Shown here: positions 21,691 through 33,252 of the stretch, in pieces
Layout of the letters: each line of letters begins with the position of its first letter
How positions within the stretch are numbered: position 1 is the stretch's first letter
Position numbers and translations under genes: made by a program
Assembly: GCF_000787575.1 (NCBI RefSeq)
Contig: NW_012236493.1
Span: forward strand, 1-64,000
Reading direction: 5' to 3'
Length of the DNA: 64,000 nt
Source of the DNA: Acytostelium subglobosum LB1
Lineage: Eukaryota; Evosea; Eumycetozoa; Acytosteliales; Acytosteliaceae
The notes under the pieces: generated by a model
The model's input: the letters and a program-made list of their open reading frames with translations, nothing else
Told to the model about the DNA's origin: nothing
The model's database searches: none

Positions 21691-24309
21691 TTACTTCTTC
21701 TTCTTTGCACCAGTGACAAAGAGCAACCGGAACATTACAATCCAGAGTGGCTGCAATAGGATGATGAAGAATGTCCAGAGCAGGAATCCCCATTCGTGTC
21801 CGGCAAGCACGCCAATGATCATACGTTTCCAGCCAACTGACCATGTGCCCCACAATTCGAACAGGAGCACCAGTGGATGTGACAGCAGACAGAAGAGCAT
21901 CCATATCATTCGGAATATCATATGATAGTTGCCCAACAGCAACAATGTTGTCAGTTGTAAAGTTGGCAATGATATGCATATGAATAGATTGGCGAATTGA
22001 TTGTTAAGCATCATTCCCATTAGATTCAGTAATGAGTAGTCTGTGTGATTTGATTGATTGATTGTTAGTCGAGTTCCAGTGCTGTGTTTGGACGATCGCC
22101 AATAACTTACAGGCTATCAATATTGTTTGGAGACCTGCCCAACTATGATTATCATCACCATTATTGATGGTCTGGACTGTTGATAGCATCGCGCTAAAGT
22201 AGTTGGCAACAGGTCTGAGCACTGCGATGTAAATGATAAAACATCCAACAATGTAGATGCCCGATACAACAATGATCTGATCATCTATACCAAGGTGTGT
22301 AATCATATTGATATCCAAGAGATTGGATGGCTATGAGTGTGACATGGCATCGATGTTAGATATGAGTCAACGATTGATCACTCGGTATCGTCTTACATTC
22401 AAATCTTTAGATGGTATAAGACCTAGGGATGCAAGGAATCTTGGCAAGCACAGTTCCATCAGGCAGAAGGCCAGGATTGAGATGAACCATGGCAGTGAAC
22501 GTATTACGCTGTAGTTGATATTGTTGACCGAGGTAATCAAGGACAACAGGAGAATGAATAATGAAACTGATAAAAAGATCAGAGGCAACAGTGCCTGTCC
22601 AAGATCGATAAAGAATACTGCGCCAGCCATCATATACCAGGAGAAACTCTACATTGATTGATCGTTTGATTGATTGTGTGAGTGATTGATTGTGGAATGA
22701 TTCCGTCAACTGGTACTTACCTGGTGTAACTGCTCATCAGCATTATGTAGATGCCTGAGTGAGGTCTCAATGATCTTTCCAAGTTTGAACATGGTGCCAT
22801 TGTCTAGGGTGTTAAAGTCATTGACGCTCTGTTGATAGTTGAGTTCATTGTGCAATGGGGAGTTCATGAATGACATGTCCCAGATGTTGTGATCGGCATA
22901 GGTGCTGACGCCAACAGAGTTGATGCCATACTTGGTGAACACTGCATGGTTGGAGCGTGGCATTGACAGGGCCGAGTTCCACATGAACACCAGCAGACCA
23001 AAGAGTGATCCATCATCCTCCTCCTCGCCAACCTGCGTGACGATGCCTGCAGGCATCTCGTTCAAGTACGATGTGGTGGTCAACACGTTGATGATGTCCA
23101 GGTTAGAGAGCGCGCCGTTCAGGCCCTCGGGATAGACGACCAACTTCTCCATGCCACTGTTGCCAACGCGATCCAGGGCGATTGCGCCATAGATGTATCC
23201 TGAGCGGATAAGACGGCCGTCGTCGCTGTCCGTCCATCCTCTGCGCTGGGGAGACTGATTGGTGCGTATCGGTGACGCATGGTAGTCGTGTGTCCACACT
23301 GAGATGCCACTGATGTCCATCGCCGTGCCCCCATTGAGCTCGCCTCCCTCGCTGGTGATCACAAACAGTACATCCCTAGCCTGCCACGAAGTCGATTGGA
23401 GATACTGCAGGAATGCCAATAAGAAGCCAACGGCGCCAGGGCTATGCCATTGATCAAAGGCCGTGGACAACACGAAGCATTCCGTGCCCAATGATCTAGG
23501 GGCGCGATTCACTCCCACGACATTGACGCCAGTCCTTCCAAACGATGAGTTGAAGTAGTGCAGCTGCGCGTCTGCGCCAATCTCAATCATCTTCTCCTTT
23601 ATCCACAATGCGCTGTCCATATTCTCCTTGCTACCAATTGATCGACTTGGGAACTATGTCGGGAGGGTGGTTGAAAGTCTTAGTAAGTTGGTCTGATTGA
23701 GTGATTGGTTGGTTGCTTGCGGTGCTACAGCATAGCATACCTTGGTCTTGAACTCATTGGCGTAGGCCAATGCACTCTCTGAGAATGTATTGGTAATGAA
23801 TGGTGTAACTGTACATTGAAGGTTCTTCTCAGACACATAAGTGTTGGAGCCTGTCATTGTCATTGTCATTGTCATTGAAGTTAGTATCATGTGATGTGAC
23901 AAGAGTGACTCATGAACAACATACCCATTGAAGGAAGAGTGAATAGAAGATATATTGATAGACAGTGAATGATTAGTGATGCATAGGACATGAGTCGCAC
24001 ATTCCTTAGTAGATTGAGTAATGTAGATGATAGAGACGCTCCAATCGACTCCAACTCTCTAATAATATTGTCAAAGAATCCTAATTGTTGACCTCCTCTT
24101 CTTCGTTGTTGTTGTCTTTGTATATCATCTTGTTGTTGTTGGGTATGTGATCTGTGACGAGTCCTTGATGATGAACCTCTATGTTTGAGTGATGATGATG
24201 ACCTTGACTCGAGTGTCTTTGCATCGCTGTAATAGTATTCATCATCATCGTCATTTGCTGTCAGTTCATCATCACCATCGTCTATATAATTATCATCTAG
24301 TGATGACAT
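21691..24309 (-). CDS. gpaa1: GPI transamidase subunit GAA1 (GPAA1)
   Basis: Six exons (24309-23925, 23850-23741, 23653-22721, 22648-22397, 22330-22111, 22040-21691) encode about 749 aa. An acidic and Gln/Arg-rich cytosolic head is followed by the first membrane helix (LIIHCLSIYLLFTLPSMG). The large luminal peptidase-like domain has ENMDSALWIKEKM, FVLSTAFDQWHSPGAVGFLL and DVLFVITSEGGELNGGTAMD. Several C-terminal helices end at the stop with GAKKKK, a dilysine-type ER retrieval signal. GAA1 holds the proprotein and GPI lipid in the transamidase complex. All introns are short and phase-consistent; intron 3 carries GGAATGATTCC at 22694-22704. Confidence 0.93.
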
Positions 24310-24710
24310 CTTGATCGAATCATTCAGATATATCACAATGAATGAATGAATGAATGTCATCAGAGTTCAGTTCATTCATTCATTCATTTGAGTGTAAGCA
24401 CATTGCGCAAAGAGAGCTAAGGCGCCAAGGGAAGTTCAACATCCAAACTCGCCAATCTAATGGGGTGAGTGAGGGTTGGCATGTTGGTCATACTCATGCT
24501 GTTGAAGTGATCGCTCCTGGAGCTAATGATGCTGTTGTTGTTGTACACAGGGTAGGGTAGGCCTAGGCAGGGTTGGGGGAATAAATAAGGCCCTGTTAAG
24601 GACCAGATGGTCTTATCACATTTATTTGGATTGATTGGTAACATGGATGTAAATACATGTCACCGAGGTGTTTATACTGATTGATCATTCGGGCATGGAA
24701 GCAAGCGGGT
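24310..24710. other. Intergenic, upstream of GPAA1
   Basis: A 401-bp spacer with GAATGAATGAATG and CATTCATTCATTC forming an inverted repeat around 24340-24390. Short open frames on both strands are not convincing. Confidence 0.5.
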
Positions 24711-25793
24711 TTACTCGTCAGCGAGCTCAACCTCGGCAACAGAGACGGTCAGGTCACCGACAGAGGTGTTGGCTGGTGCGTATCTAATCTGCTCGTTGTA
24801 TGAGGCAACCTTTGGTGCGTTGATGGCGTTCTGAGTGACGACGCTTGGCACTTGGGATGGGGCGTCGCCAGTGCCTCTGATCTGCTCGTTGAAGGCGCCA
24901 ACCTTTGGTGCGTTGAGGGCGTTCTGAGTGGTGAGACTTGCAACCTGGGATGGTGCGTCACCAGTGCCTCTGAGCTGCTCGTTGACAGTGCCGACCTTGG
25001 GGGCCTTGATGGCGTTCTGGAGAGTGACGTCAATGCCTCCGATTGGGGCATCAACTCCGTATACTTGGTTATTTACAGTGGCCAACTTTGGTCTGTTCAA
25101 GGCGTTGGTGTGTGCCATATCCAGAGTGGCAATTGGCTTGACGTGCTGGTCCTCTCTGAGGTGAGGTGGGAGACGCTCGACCTTTGGTGCATCTAAAGTA
25201 ATAATAATAACAAAATGTTAATATCCATCATGTCCATTGTTGTTGATTGATCGATTGAATGTGATTGATTGATTGTTTGAGTCCACTACCTTCCTTCCCT
25301 CCTTCCTTCCATCGACCTTCATTCCATCTTTCTTCCTCCATCTCTTCCACCTCTTCCATTCAATCTCTTACTTCTGGCATTGTTCAACTGCATAGTGTCA
25401 GCAGTCTGGATTGGTGCCTCCATATCATCTCCTCTCTTTTGGTTGTTGACCAAGGCAACCTTTGGTGCACCTGTATTGATTGAATGATTGATTGAATGTT
25501 TGGAGATGTTAGTTATCTATTGATTTATCGAATGAATGAATAGATTGATACATACTGGTGGCATTCTTGATGGCAACAGAGTCGGCGACTTGAGTGGCGA
25601 CCATTTTTGGAATATGAGTGTTACAGTAGATTTTGCCGGTGGCCTGATGTGGCTGGGCAGTCTTCAGGGTAAGAACCTGCTTGCACTCAGCGCACTTGTA
25701 GCAGTGCTTGTGCCACGACTTTCCGACGGCAGTGAGGGCCTCCAATGGGTAGACGCTCTTGGCGCATTCTTCACACTTTGATGGAGCTGACAT
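24711..25793 (-). CDS. LIM-domain protein with C-terminal APKV/NEQxRG repeats
   Basis: Three exons (25793-25556, 25470-25372, 25192-24711) encode 272 aa. One LIM zinc finger occupies residues 4-60: CEECAKSVYPLE, WHKHCYKCAECKQVL, then YCNTHIPK. The rest is a run of about 30-residue repeats with the core APKV...NEQxRGTGDAPSQV..TQNA, at least six copies, the last ones nearly identical. Introns fall in the repeats at the same phase (A|GT, A|AT joins), consistent with growth by exon and unit duplication. Single-LIM proteins of this type bind actin or cytoskeletal partners in Dictyostelium; the repeat function is unknown to me. Confidence 0.85.
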
Positions 25794-26526
25794 TATTATA
25801 TTATTATTATTTGGTTGGTTGGGTATTTAAATTACAACAAGGGGATTTATATAAATATTATATATATATATTTGATTGATAGTATTTATCTATATGTTTA
25901 CAACAAGTGATTGATTGATTGATTAATTGATTGTTCGATATCATTCATACAACACACACTATCACAGAGGGAACGGACTGGACTGCCTGGCTGGCTAGCT
26001 GGGTTGAGTGAGTGGCTTGATTGGATTGGACCAGCAGATCAAGTCAGTGAGTGAGTTCTTTGTTGTTGCCAAGCCACCATAGCTAACATAGGGCAATCAC
26101 CACCTTGATCAATCAGATATTTCCTCTTTTTCAGATGAATAATAACTAACTGAAATTATCAATCAGGTCCACCTGTGAGTGCCATCTCTCACAAAAAACC
26201 AATAACCAACCAACCTTTGGGTGGCTTCTGGATGGGTTTGGTCATTATGAAACAAAAGACATGAAGGGAGATGATTGAATGATTAATGATTGTTTTAGAT
26301 TTACCAGTTATATGAACAGACGACCAAACCCATCCATCGTCATCAATGGGCCCAGATGCAACCAACCTTTCATTCAATGTTGGCAGATCTTAATTAAGTT
26401 ATTACTTCAATTTCTTTCTTTCTCGCAGGACAATGAATAATAGATAGAGATAAAGACCAACCAAATCATCGTTTATCCTTGTGTGATTGGTACTCAATCT
26501 AAAAAGAGTAGAGTAGTAATAGTAAT
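25794..26526. other. Intergenic with a 15-bp inverted repeat
   Basis: The 733-bp gap separates the LIM gene start from the CLC gene stop. It holds (GATT)n and ATATAT tracts near 25850-25930 and a perfect inverted repeat, TGGATGGGTTTGGTC at 26229-26243 with its complement at 26322-26336. No coding exon can be supported. Confidence 0.5.
26229..26336. repeat. 15-bp perfect inverted repeat, 78-bp loop
   Basis: TGGATGGGTTTGGTC at 26229-26243 is exactly complementary to 26322-26336. Flanks also share CAACCAACCTTT as a direct repeat (about 26209 and 26360). This could be a small hairpin RNA, or the relic of a short inverted-repeat element. Confidence 0.6.
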
Positions 26527-29500
26527 CTAAAGCAAGTCCTTCCTTGTAACAATACCAACAACTTCGTTTCGCTTGTTAACTAGTTTGAGTGTGTGCAGGT
26601 GGAGTTTGATTGAAGACATGTTAGTTGAGTGCTGTCCCATCACTCCAATCAATCAATCACGTATAACTTACCAACTGGCATATGTCTTAGACCCATTGTT
26701 CTGAACAATTGATAACCTTCACTGAAGGAGAAGGTCTCGTTGGATACTACTGAGCTGAGGTTCATGTAGGGACGTAGGTCTATGTACATGTTCTCCATCT
26801 CCTCCTTGGTGATACCCATCTGGTTGATGGGCGGGAAGTGACGTGCCAACGCCTGTGTCATGACCTGGTAGGTCATGCGACCGTCGGCGGGGATGTGTCC
26901 ATAGTCCGTGGCCTTGCCCCAACGACGTTGGTGCTTGCCGCGCTTGAAGTTGTTGGGCAGACGTTGTTGCTCCTGCGTGAATATCTTATAGTTGAGCAGG
27001 ATGATGAGTTGGGATCGCAGGATCATGCCGCAGTAGATGCCGTCCTCTGAGTAGTCGCCGCTGTCCACTGTCTTGGGGTTGTGCTTCTCGATAACGGGGA
27101 AGCCTGCGTGCTGATTGGATTGCAGGACGTCCATTATACGAGACACCTTGTCCACCTCGAACAGTGTCACCACTTCGGTCTTCATCACATCGGTGATGCC
27201 CAGCTTGATCATTGACTTTGGCGGCTGGCTTGGCAAATAAGGATAACACTTCAACTCCATCAAGTGTTCATAGATTGATTCATTGAATATATCTCCGACC
27301 CACTTGGCAATCATAACTGATAATATAACTGGAAGCATATATTGTGTACCTATATTAATTGTGTGTTAATACTATGTTGTTTGGAATGATTCCATTGAAT
27401 GTTGATTGATTGTGATCGTTACCTTCAGTGAGTTCCACAACGATAATGGCCAGAGAAATGGTCATTCTGGAGAAACCGGCCATCATTGCTGATGAGCCTA
27501 CCATGGCGTAGATGGATGGGTCAATGGGAGGGTTGGCATGACTGAACATGATTGAGCCAAGCTGTCCGACGAGACGGCCAAAGGTGCCACCGAGCAACAT
27601 CATTGGAATGAAGAGTCCACTTGCCAGCATCAAGCCCGATGTGATCGTTGCCAATATGAACGAGATGAATGTAAAGACGACCAATGTTGGTATTGAGAAT
27701 AGATTGACGGCACGAGAGTACAGCAGTCTGAGTGCTGCATCCATCGTGTTGAATGAGAGGCCAGCCATGTCATTGTATTGATCCTAATCGAGCTGAGGTA
27801 TTAGTATACTGTGAACATCATCCGCTGCTCCATATTATACATACCTCTTCACAGAAGAGTCTAACGAATGTGATGTTCTGGTTAGGGATGATTGTGGTGT
27901 TGTGGACGAGACTTTGTTCGCGACAACCAGTGACGCCAGCAGCAGTGAACAGGGTGACAGAGGTGAGTGTGACGACCAGGACCACCTCGAGCACACGTGT
28001 GTACACTGGCAGCTTGGAGAAGAACTCTGAGCGCCACTTGCTCAGTCGCACGTTGAGGTAGACAAAGAAGGCGCCCAACAGACCGCCAATGACGCCCAGC
28101 GCGGCAAAGGCCAGCAGCTCAGAGTAGCGGTAGAGATACTCTTGGGAGAAGCCAAACGTCAGCACACCATAGTCGTGAACCTGCACTTGGAAGCCCTGCA
28201 GAATGAGGTTGGTCGTGAACGTTGCTATCAGGCACGCAAAGAAGGTTCTCCAAGTCAGCTGCTTGGACCAGAATGAGCTGGCTTCTTCGTAGCCAAACAA
28301 CACGCCTCCGATTGGCGCACCGAATGCAGCGGCCACACCAGCGGCAGCACCAGTGCTGATAAAGTCACGACGATCGCGGTCATTGTGATACCTCCAGAAC
28401 AGCTTTGGATACCACTTGAATGTCTTGGACTTGACCTGGCCGATGGCACCACCGACCATGCTACCAATGTGGATCATTGGACCCTCTGGTCCGAGCACCA
28501 GGCCAGAGGAGTAAGCGAATATCAGTGATACTGCCTTACCAATCAATGTCTTGGCGTTCATTGACTGTGGGATACGGATACCATTCAGGTAGCCCTTCAC
28601 CTCGGGTATACCTGAGCCTGAGGATATTTGCTAGATTCATTGATTGATTGAGTGAGTAAGTGATGTGAATGATTGAATGGATGGACCAACGAGTGGATGG
28701 ACTTACGCCGACTGGAATGATGATCAAGGATGCAAGTACTCCAAACAAAAGATTGATTGAGTAGTATACAAAGAAGGCTGGGATCTTCTTGCCCTCCTCA
28801 GTATATCTCTCGGATGTGCTGAACTTGAACTCATTGACAAACTCAACAGACTGCTTCACAAGGTATGCAACACAGCCTACGACAACTCCGATCGTGAAGC
28901 ATATCGCCCACTTGCCGAATGTTTTTAGCATGTGACTCTGAAGTAGTAGTAGTAGTAGTACATGTTAGTCGGACATCGTGGCGGTACCATAAGGAATATC
29001 AGCACTTACGAATATGGTCGTCTTTTTCTGGAAGTCGCGCATGATCTGGTTGTCGATGATGGGGAAATCGAGTGATTCGAACTTGGACATCTTGACCTTC
29101 TCAAGCTCGGTGAAGGTGTGCTTGCCTCTTGAGTGAGTGAGACCTGAACTCTTGTGACTATCATGATGGTCATCATCGTCATTTGGTCGCATGTCCTCAT
29201 CAATGTTGTCATTGTCATATTCATTCTCATTATTCCTGTTGGACATCATTATTGGTGAGTCCATCTGTTGTTGTTGTTGATGTTGTTGGTGTGGTTGGTT
29301 ATGTTGTAAATGAAGATGATGTATACTATTACTATTGTTGTTACTATTATTATTATTATTACTATATTGAATACTATGCCGACTTGATGTTGTCAGAGGT
29401 GCATGATGTTGTTGTTGTGTATTGATTGGATCATTCATGAAAGGGTTGCTATCAAAGTAATCATTGTGCTCTGATTGTATATCTGGACTACCCTCATCGT

Positions 29501-29531
29501 CCAGATGTGATGTCATAAACTGTCTATTCAT
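26527..29531 (-). CDS. CLC-family chloride channel/transporter
   Basis: Six exons (29531-29010, 28937-28707, 28630-27845, 27783-27423, 27349-26672, 26579-26527) encode 876 aa. A Gln/Asn-rich cytosolic head (about 140 aa) precedes the membrane domain. CLC signatures are present: [27 protein letters not shown] (with the gating Glu; the usual Lys of GKEGP is Pro here), and [18 protein letters not shown]. Two C-terminal CBS domains follow ([19 protein letters not shown]... and [20 protein letters not shown]). The final CBS strand is encoded by a 53-nt last exon. The protein probably resides in an endolysosomal or contractile-vacuole membrane; whether channel or Cl-/H+ exchanger is not decided here. 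Confidence 0.93.
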
Positions 29532-30228
29532 CTCAAAGACTAACGTGTCACTTATTGGGGATGGCTAGTCGAGACAAATTCAAGAATGAATGAATGAATG
29601 GTTGATTAATTGATTGAATGAGATTGTGTTGTTGTAATCATATATAAATATATCTATATCTATATATATATATATATATATCTATATTTAAATGTATGTA
29701 AGTGTAAGTGTTATTGAGATGTCTTCGAAGATACTAGATACTGTTGTTTGTTCGAGGTAGTAGTCGTTTGCAGTTGACAAAGTTGGAAACAGAACAATAC
29801 ATCTACTTTTGAAAAAAACCAAAACACCTTCATTCTCTGTTTGTTGGGAGTTCAACTCCCCACCTTCGTCATTATGGAATCAGGTCCTTCTTGAGCTCAT
29901 CAATCGGGAATATCTATCAAACATTTAGAAACAGATTATGATTAATAATATTACAAATCATAGTAAACCAAATATCTTTTATGTATTTATTAATAATCAT
30001 AAGAATATTATAAAATATTCGATGAGGAAAAACAAAAACATGTTAAATAAGATATTTTTTGATTGGATAGATGTTCCATTTTTTTTCAACCAAGGTCAAT
30101 CAAAATTAATGATGTGATGATCACAGCAATACAATTGCATTACCACCTGTTAATTTAACATCAATCAAACTCCATTTCAATTTACTTTACTTTACTTTAC
30201 TCAATATATATTTTACAAACAAATAATA
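29532..30228. promoter_or_regulatory. Divergent intergenic region, CLC / chitobiase
   Basis: A 697-bp AT-rich region contains (TATA)n at about 29657-29682 and three TTTAC units at 30181-30200, 28 bp before the chitobiase ATG. It holds the promoters of both genes. No exon is seen. Confidence 0.5.
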
Positions 30229-31422
30229 ATGAGATACACAACAACAACAAATATTGTTGTTGGATCACTTGTGATCATGATGATGATGATCACAATGGTC
30301 CACTCATCAACACCAACACCTTCTGGATATAAACATGTTGGTAACAACCCTAGACGTGCACCTTTGCTACCACATCACCACAAGTTGGAAAGAGGGACAC
30401 AGACATGCCCTTGCTCAAACGCCTCGCTCTGTGATCCACTGACGATTGGACCACGCAAGGAGTTTGTCGGCTTCACCACGGCCCAAGACGCATGGACCAC
30501 CTACAACCTGGCGCACCTGACCACCCTGATCATGTTTACCGACCCAGACCCCCAGATCATCTGCCAGGCTCACGCGGCTGGCGCGCGCATCAGTGTCGGC
30601 GTCGGCTTCGACGTCTCCCAGATCTTCAACGAAACCTACAAGGAGATCTTTATAGCCAACACCATTGGTGAGGTCACCTACAACTACTACGACGGCTTCA
30701 ACATGGACTTTGAAGCGACCCTCTTTGCCAACCAGTCGATGGAGTCGGCATTGTTCACCGAGTTGATGATCGAGCTCGCCTACCAACTCAAGCAGATCAA
30801 CGCCGGCTACCAGGTCTCGATCGACCTGGCCCCCGGCCCCTACTGCTACTGGAACCGTTGCTACGACACATTCGGCCTGTCACAGGTCAGCGACATTATG
30901 ATCGTCATGGACTACGACATGAACATCAACGGCCTGGCCGGCGCCAACTGCGACCTGCCCGAGCTGGTCTCGGCCACTTCCGACTACCTGGCCATCCACG
31001 TGCCCCCCGAGAAGATCATCAACGGCTACCCCTGGTACGCCTACAACTACACCTGCCAGAGCAACATGACCCTGGAGACGCGCAACTGCTACTACGACAC
31101 GACCTACCGCTGGCAGTCCTTCTACATCAACCAGCTGACCTACTCCCAGATCGTAACGTTGCTCAACACATCGATCACCACCAGCGGCATGCAATGGGAC
31201 GACGTGACACAGACCCCCTTCTTCAACTTTGTCGACACAAGCTCCAACACCGTGCGCCAGATGTGGTTCGACAACCCCGATTCGCTCACCATCAAGGTGC
31301 AAGCTGCCAAGAAACTTGGCGTCGGTGGTGTTGCCGTCTGGCTCTTGGACGACGTCGATCCATACAACCAGCCAACAGAGACTGCAGCAATGTGGAATGC
31401 AATGTACTCATTCTTTGATTGA
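30229..31422 (+). CDS. ctbs: Di-N-acetylchitobiase (GH18), lysosomal
   Basis: A single exon encodes 397 aa. A signal peptide (IVVGSLVIMMMMITMVHSS) is followed by CPCSNASLCDPL, as in vertebrate chitobiase. The GH18 barrel includes ARISVGVGFD, the catalytic motif YDGFNMDFE (DGxxxDxE; the last Glu is the acid/base), YQVSIDLAPGPYCYW and IMIVMDYDM, then YPWYAYNYTC. Potential N-glycosylation sites are frequent. The enzyme removes reducing-end GlcNAc from chitobiose cores during glycoprotein breakdown. Third codon positions are strongly C-rich between 30450 and 31300, more than in neighbours, which may reflect high expression. The next gene on the other strand is a glycosyltransferase. Confidence 0.93.
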   Translation: MRYTTTTNIVVGSLVIMMMMITMVHSSTPTPSGYKHVGNNPRRAPLLPHHHKLERGTQTCPCSNASLCDPLTIGPRKEFVGFTTAQDAWTTYNLAHLTTLIMFTDPDPQIICQAHAAGARISVGVGFDVSQIFNETYKEIFIANTIGEVTYNYYDGFNMDFEATLFANQSMESALFTELMIELAYQLKQINAGYQVSIDLAPGPYCYWNRCYDTFGLSQVSDIMIVMDYDMNINGLAGANCDLPELVSATSDYLAIHVPPEKIINGYPWYAYNYTCQSNMTLETRNCYYDTTYRWQSFYINQLTYSQIVTLLNTSITTSGMQWDDVTQTPFFNFVDTSSNTVRQMWFDNPDSLTIKVQAAKKLGVGGVAVWLLDDVDPYNQPTETAAMWNAMYSFFD

Positions 31423-31529
31423 TCGAATTGTCCAAATAAAAATTGATCATCATGCATATTAAGTTGATTGATTGATTGATTGAATGGTTGTATATATTTG
31501 TTGGTATTGTACATAATTGAATGAGACAA

Positions 31530-32835
31530 CTACCAATGCTGGTCGGAGTAGCATTCAGCGGGCAGCGGCTCGTCGAATACCTTTTTGGATACCTCGTAGC
31601 CGTAGCGTGTCTTGACACTGGGTATCATGTCGCACAAGACCCTGAGGGCATCCCATTGTTGCTCGTTGATCTCTTCCTCGCCATCCCATTTGGACTGCTC
31701 GTGATTGATGTGAATGATATATGATGCGGGCTGCACCTTGAACTTGAAGCCCATGACAGCCATCGTGAACACTTGTGAGTTCTTGTCAAAGCCGTAGCCC
31801 TTGAAGCGCTCGTCAAACAGCTCGGACTGCGAGCGGTTGAACATCAAGTATGGCTCGTATATCCACTTGTACTCCAACTCATAAGCTTCGCTCTCCTTAT
31901 ACCAACGATTGTAATTGGTTGGTGAGTGACATCTTGGGCAATACCTCATATCTGTTTGTGTTGGAAGGAGTCAGTCACATGATTGATTGATTGATTGAAT
32001 GATTGATTGAATGATTGTGATGATACATACTTGATGGCGATACCAGATCCTTATTGATGAGTTCAAGTAATGATGCCTTGTCATCTGGCAATAGGTTTGG
32101 CTGGTAGGATGATGAGAATGATGGGAAGACAAAGGCAACCTTCTCACCAGTCTCCTGTACTTTTTTGATGTATGGCAACATATAGTCGTGTGTGCCAGCC
32201 GTGATGATAAAGTCTGCGTCCATCAGCAAAACAAAGTCAGTGCGCGAGTTGGTGATGGCCAGGTTGCGCAGATTGTTCACTGGATAGCGTGTCTTGTTGG
32301 CATGCAGCAGATGAATGTCGGCAAACTCGCGCAGCAATATGTTGCTGGACAATATCTTGTCGAGTTTGGGAAGATCGTCATTGACGTCGCGAATGAACAA
32401 TGCCACCGAGATTGGCGCGCGCCAGCGATCGGCCATCAGTGCGATCCTGTCGAGACGGTCAACCGACGACTGCGTGACGATTGTGACATGGTATTTGTCC
32501 TTGTGCTCCAATGATGCACTGTGATAGAATGGCTGCGTCTTGAATGTGGCCACCAGACCGTGGAAGAACTCTGCCTTGGGCTTGCGCTTAAACTGTCGCA
32601 TGGACTCCTCCTCTGGGCTTCTCCTGAGTACCCGGTCGCCCTCAACATTTGCACGTCTCTGTGGTTGTTGTTGTTGTTGTTGCTGTTGTCCATTTTGTTG
32701 ATGCGCGACATCCGACTCGTTCCCAGATCGACGCATTGGTATATACACCAGCAAAGTACACAGCAACATGAAAACAATCAATGCCAAGTGTAAATGTTTG
32801 CCTTTACGTCTTGATATGATGTTTCGTAAATTCAT
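31530..32835 (-). CDS. Short-form GT49 (LARGE/B4GAT1-like) glycosyltransferase, copy 2
   Basis: Exons 32835-32031 and 31951-31530 (408 aa) are separated by a 79-bp intron. It is type II, with the anchor LALIVFMLLCTLLVYIP at about residues 16-32 and then a Gln-rich stem. The catalytic blocks match copy 1 (10205-11720): WRAPISVALFIRDVNDDLP, YPVNNLRNLAI, LLMDADFIITAGTHDY, FDERFKGYGFDKNSQV, HINHEQSKW. The intron sits at the same codon (SPS) and exon 2 has the same length, so the pair arose by duplication. The intron is less than half as long and lacks the TGGAATGATTCCA units. The stem is the least conserved part. Confidence 0.88.
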
Positions 32836-33196
32836 TTTCTCTGTTGTATATGTATATATCTGTATCTCTATCGCTCACATGTGAGTTTAGGTAATGAATT
32901 GACTTGTCAAGTTAGGGTTCTTCTTGTTGACTCAACAACTCAAATCAAACGCACACACTTTGTCTTGATGATGAAATTAACGAATAAAAAATGAAAAATT
33001 ATTTATGTTGTTTTTGAGGCAACCCAGGCGGGTCGTGGTCCAACGAACGCCAGACTGCCTAAAGCACTACTTCTTCCTCCTCCAATTTATAAATGTATCT
33101 TTATTCAAGCTAGATCTAATCATCTTACCAACAACTTCCATTCAACAAAGACTACTAATTGAACCAACACCTTCTTTGGTTATCTTGATGATCATT

Positions 33197-33200
<4 letters not shown>

Positions 33201-33250
<50 letters not shown>
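33201..33250. repeat. (CAAT)n tetranucleotide array
   Basis: About 12.5 uninterrupted CAAT units. The same tetramer and its complement recur in shorter runs in many introns and spacers of the window. Confidence 0.95.

Positions 33251-33252
<2 letters not shown>

Noticed and set aside
30858-31418. 186-codon alternative frame inside the chitobiase gene
   Set aside because: It is a by-product of C-rich wobble positions; the GH18 frame has signal peptide and catalytic motif.
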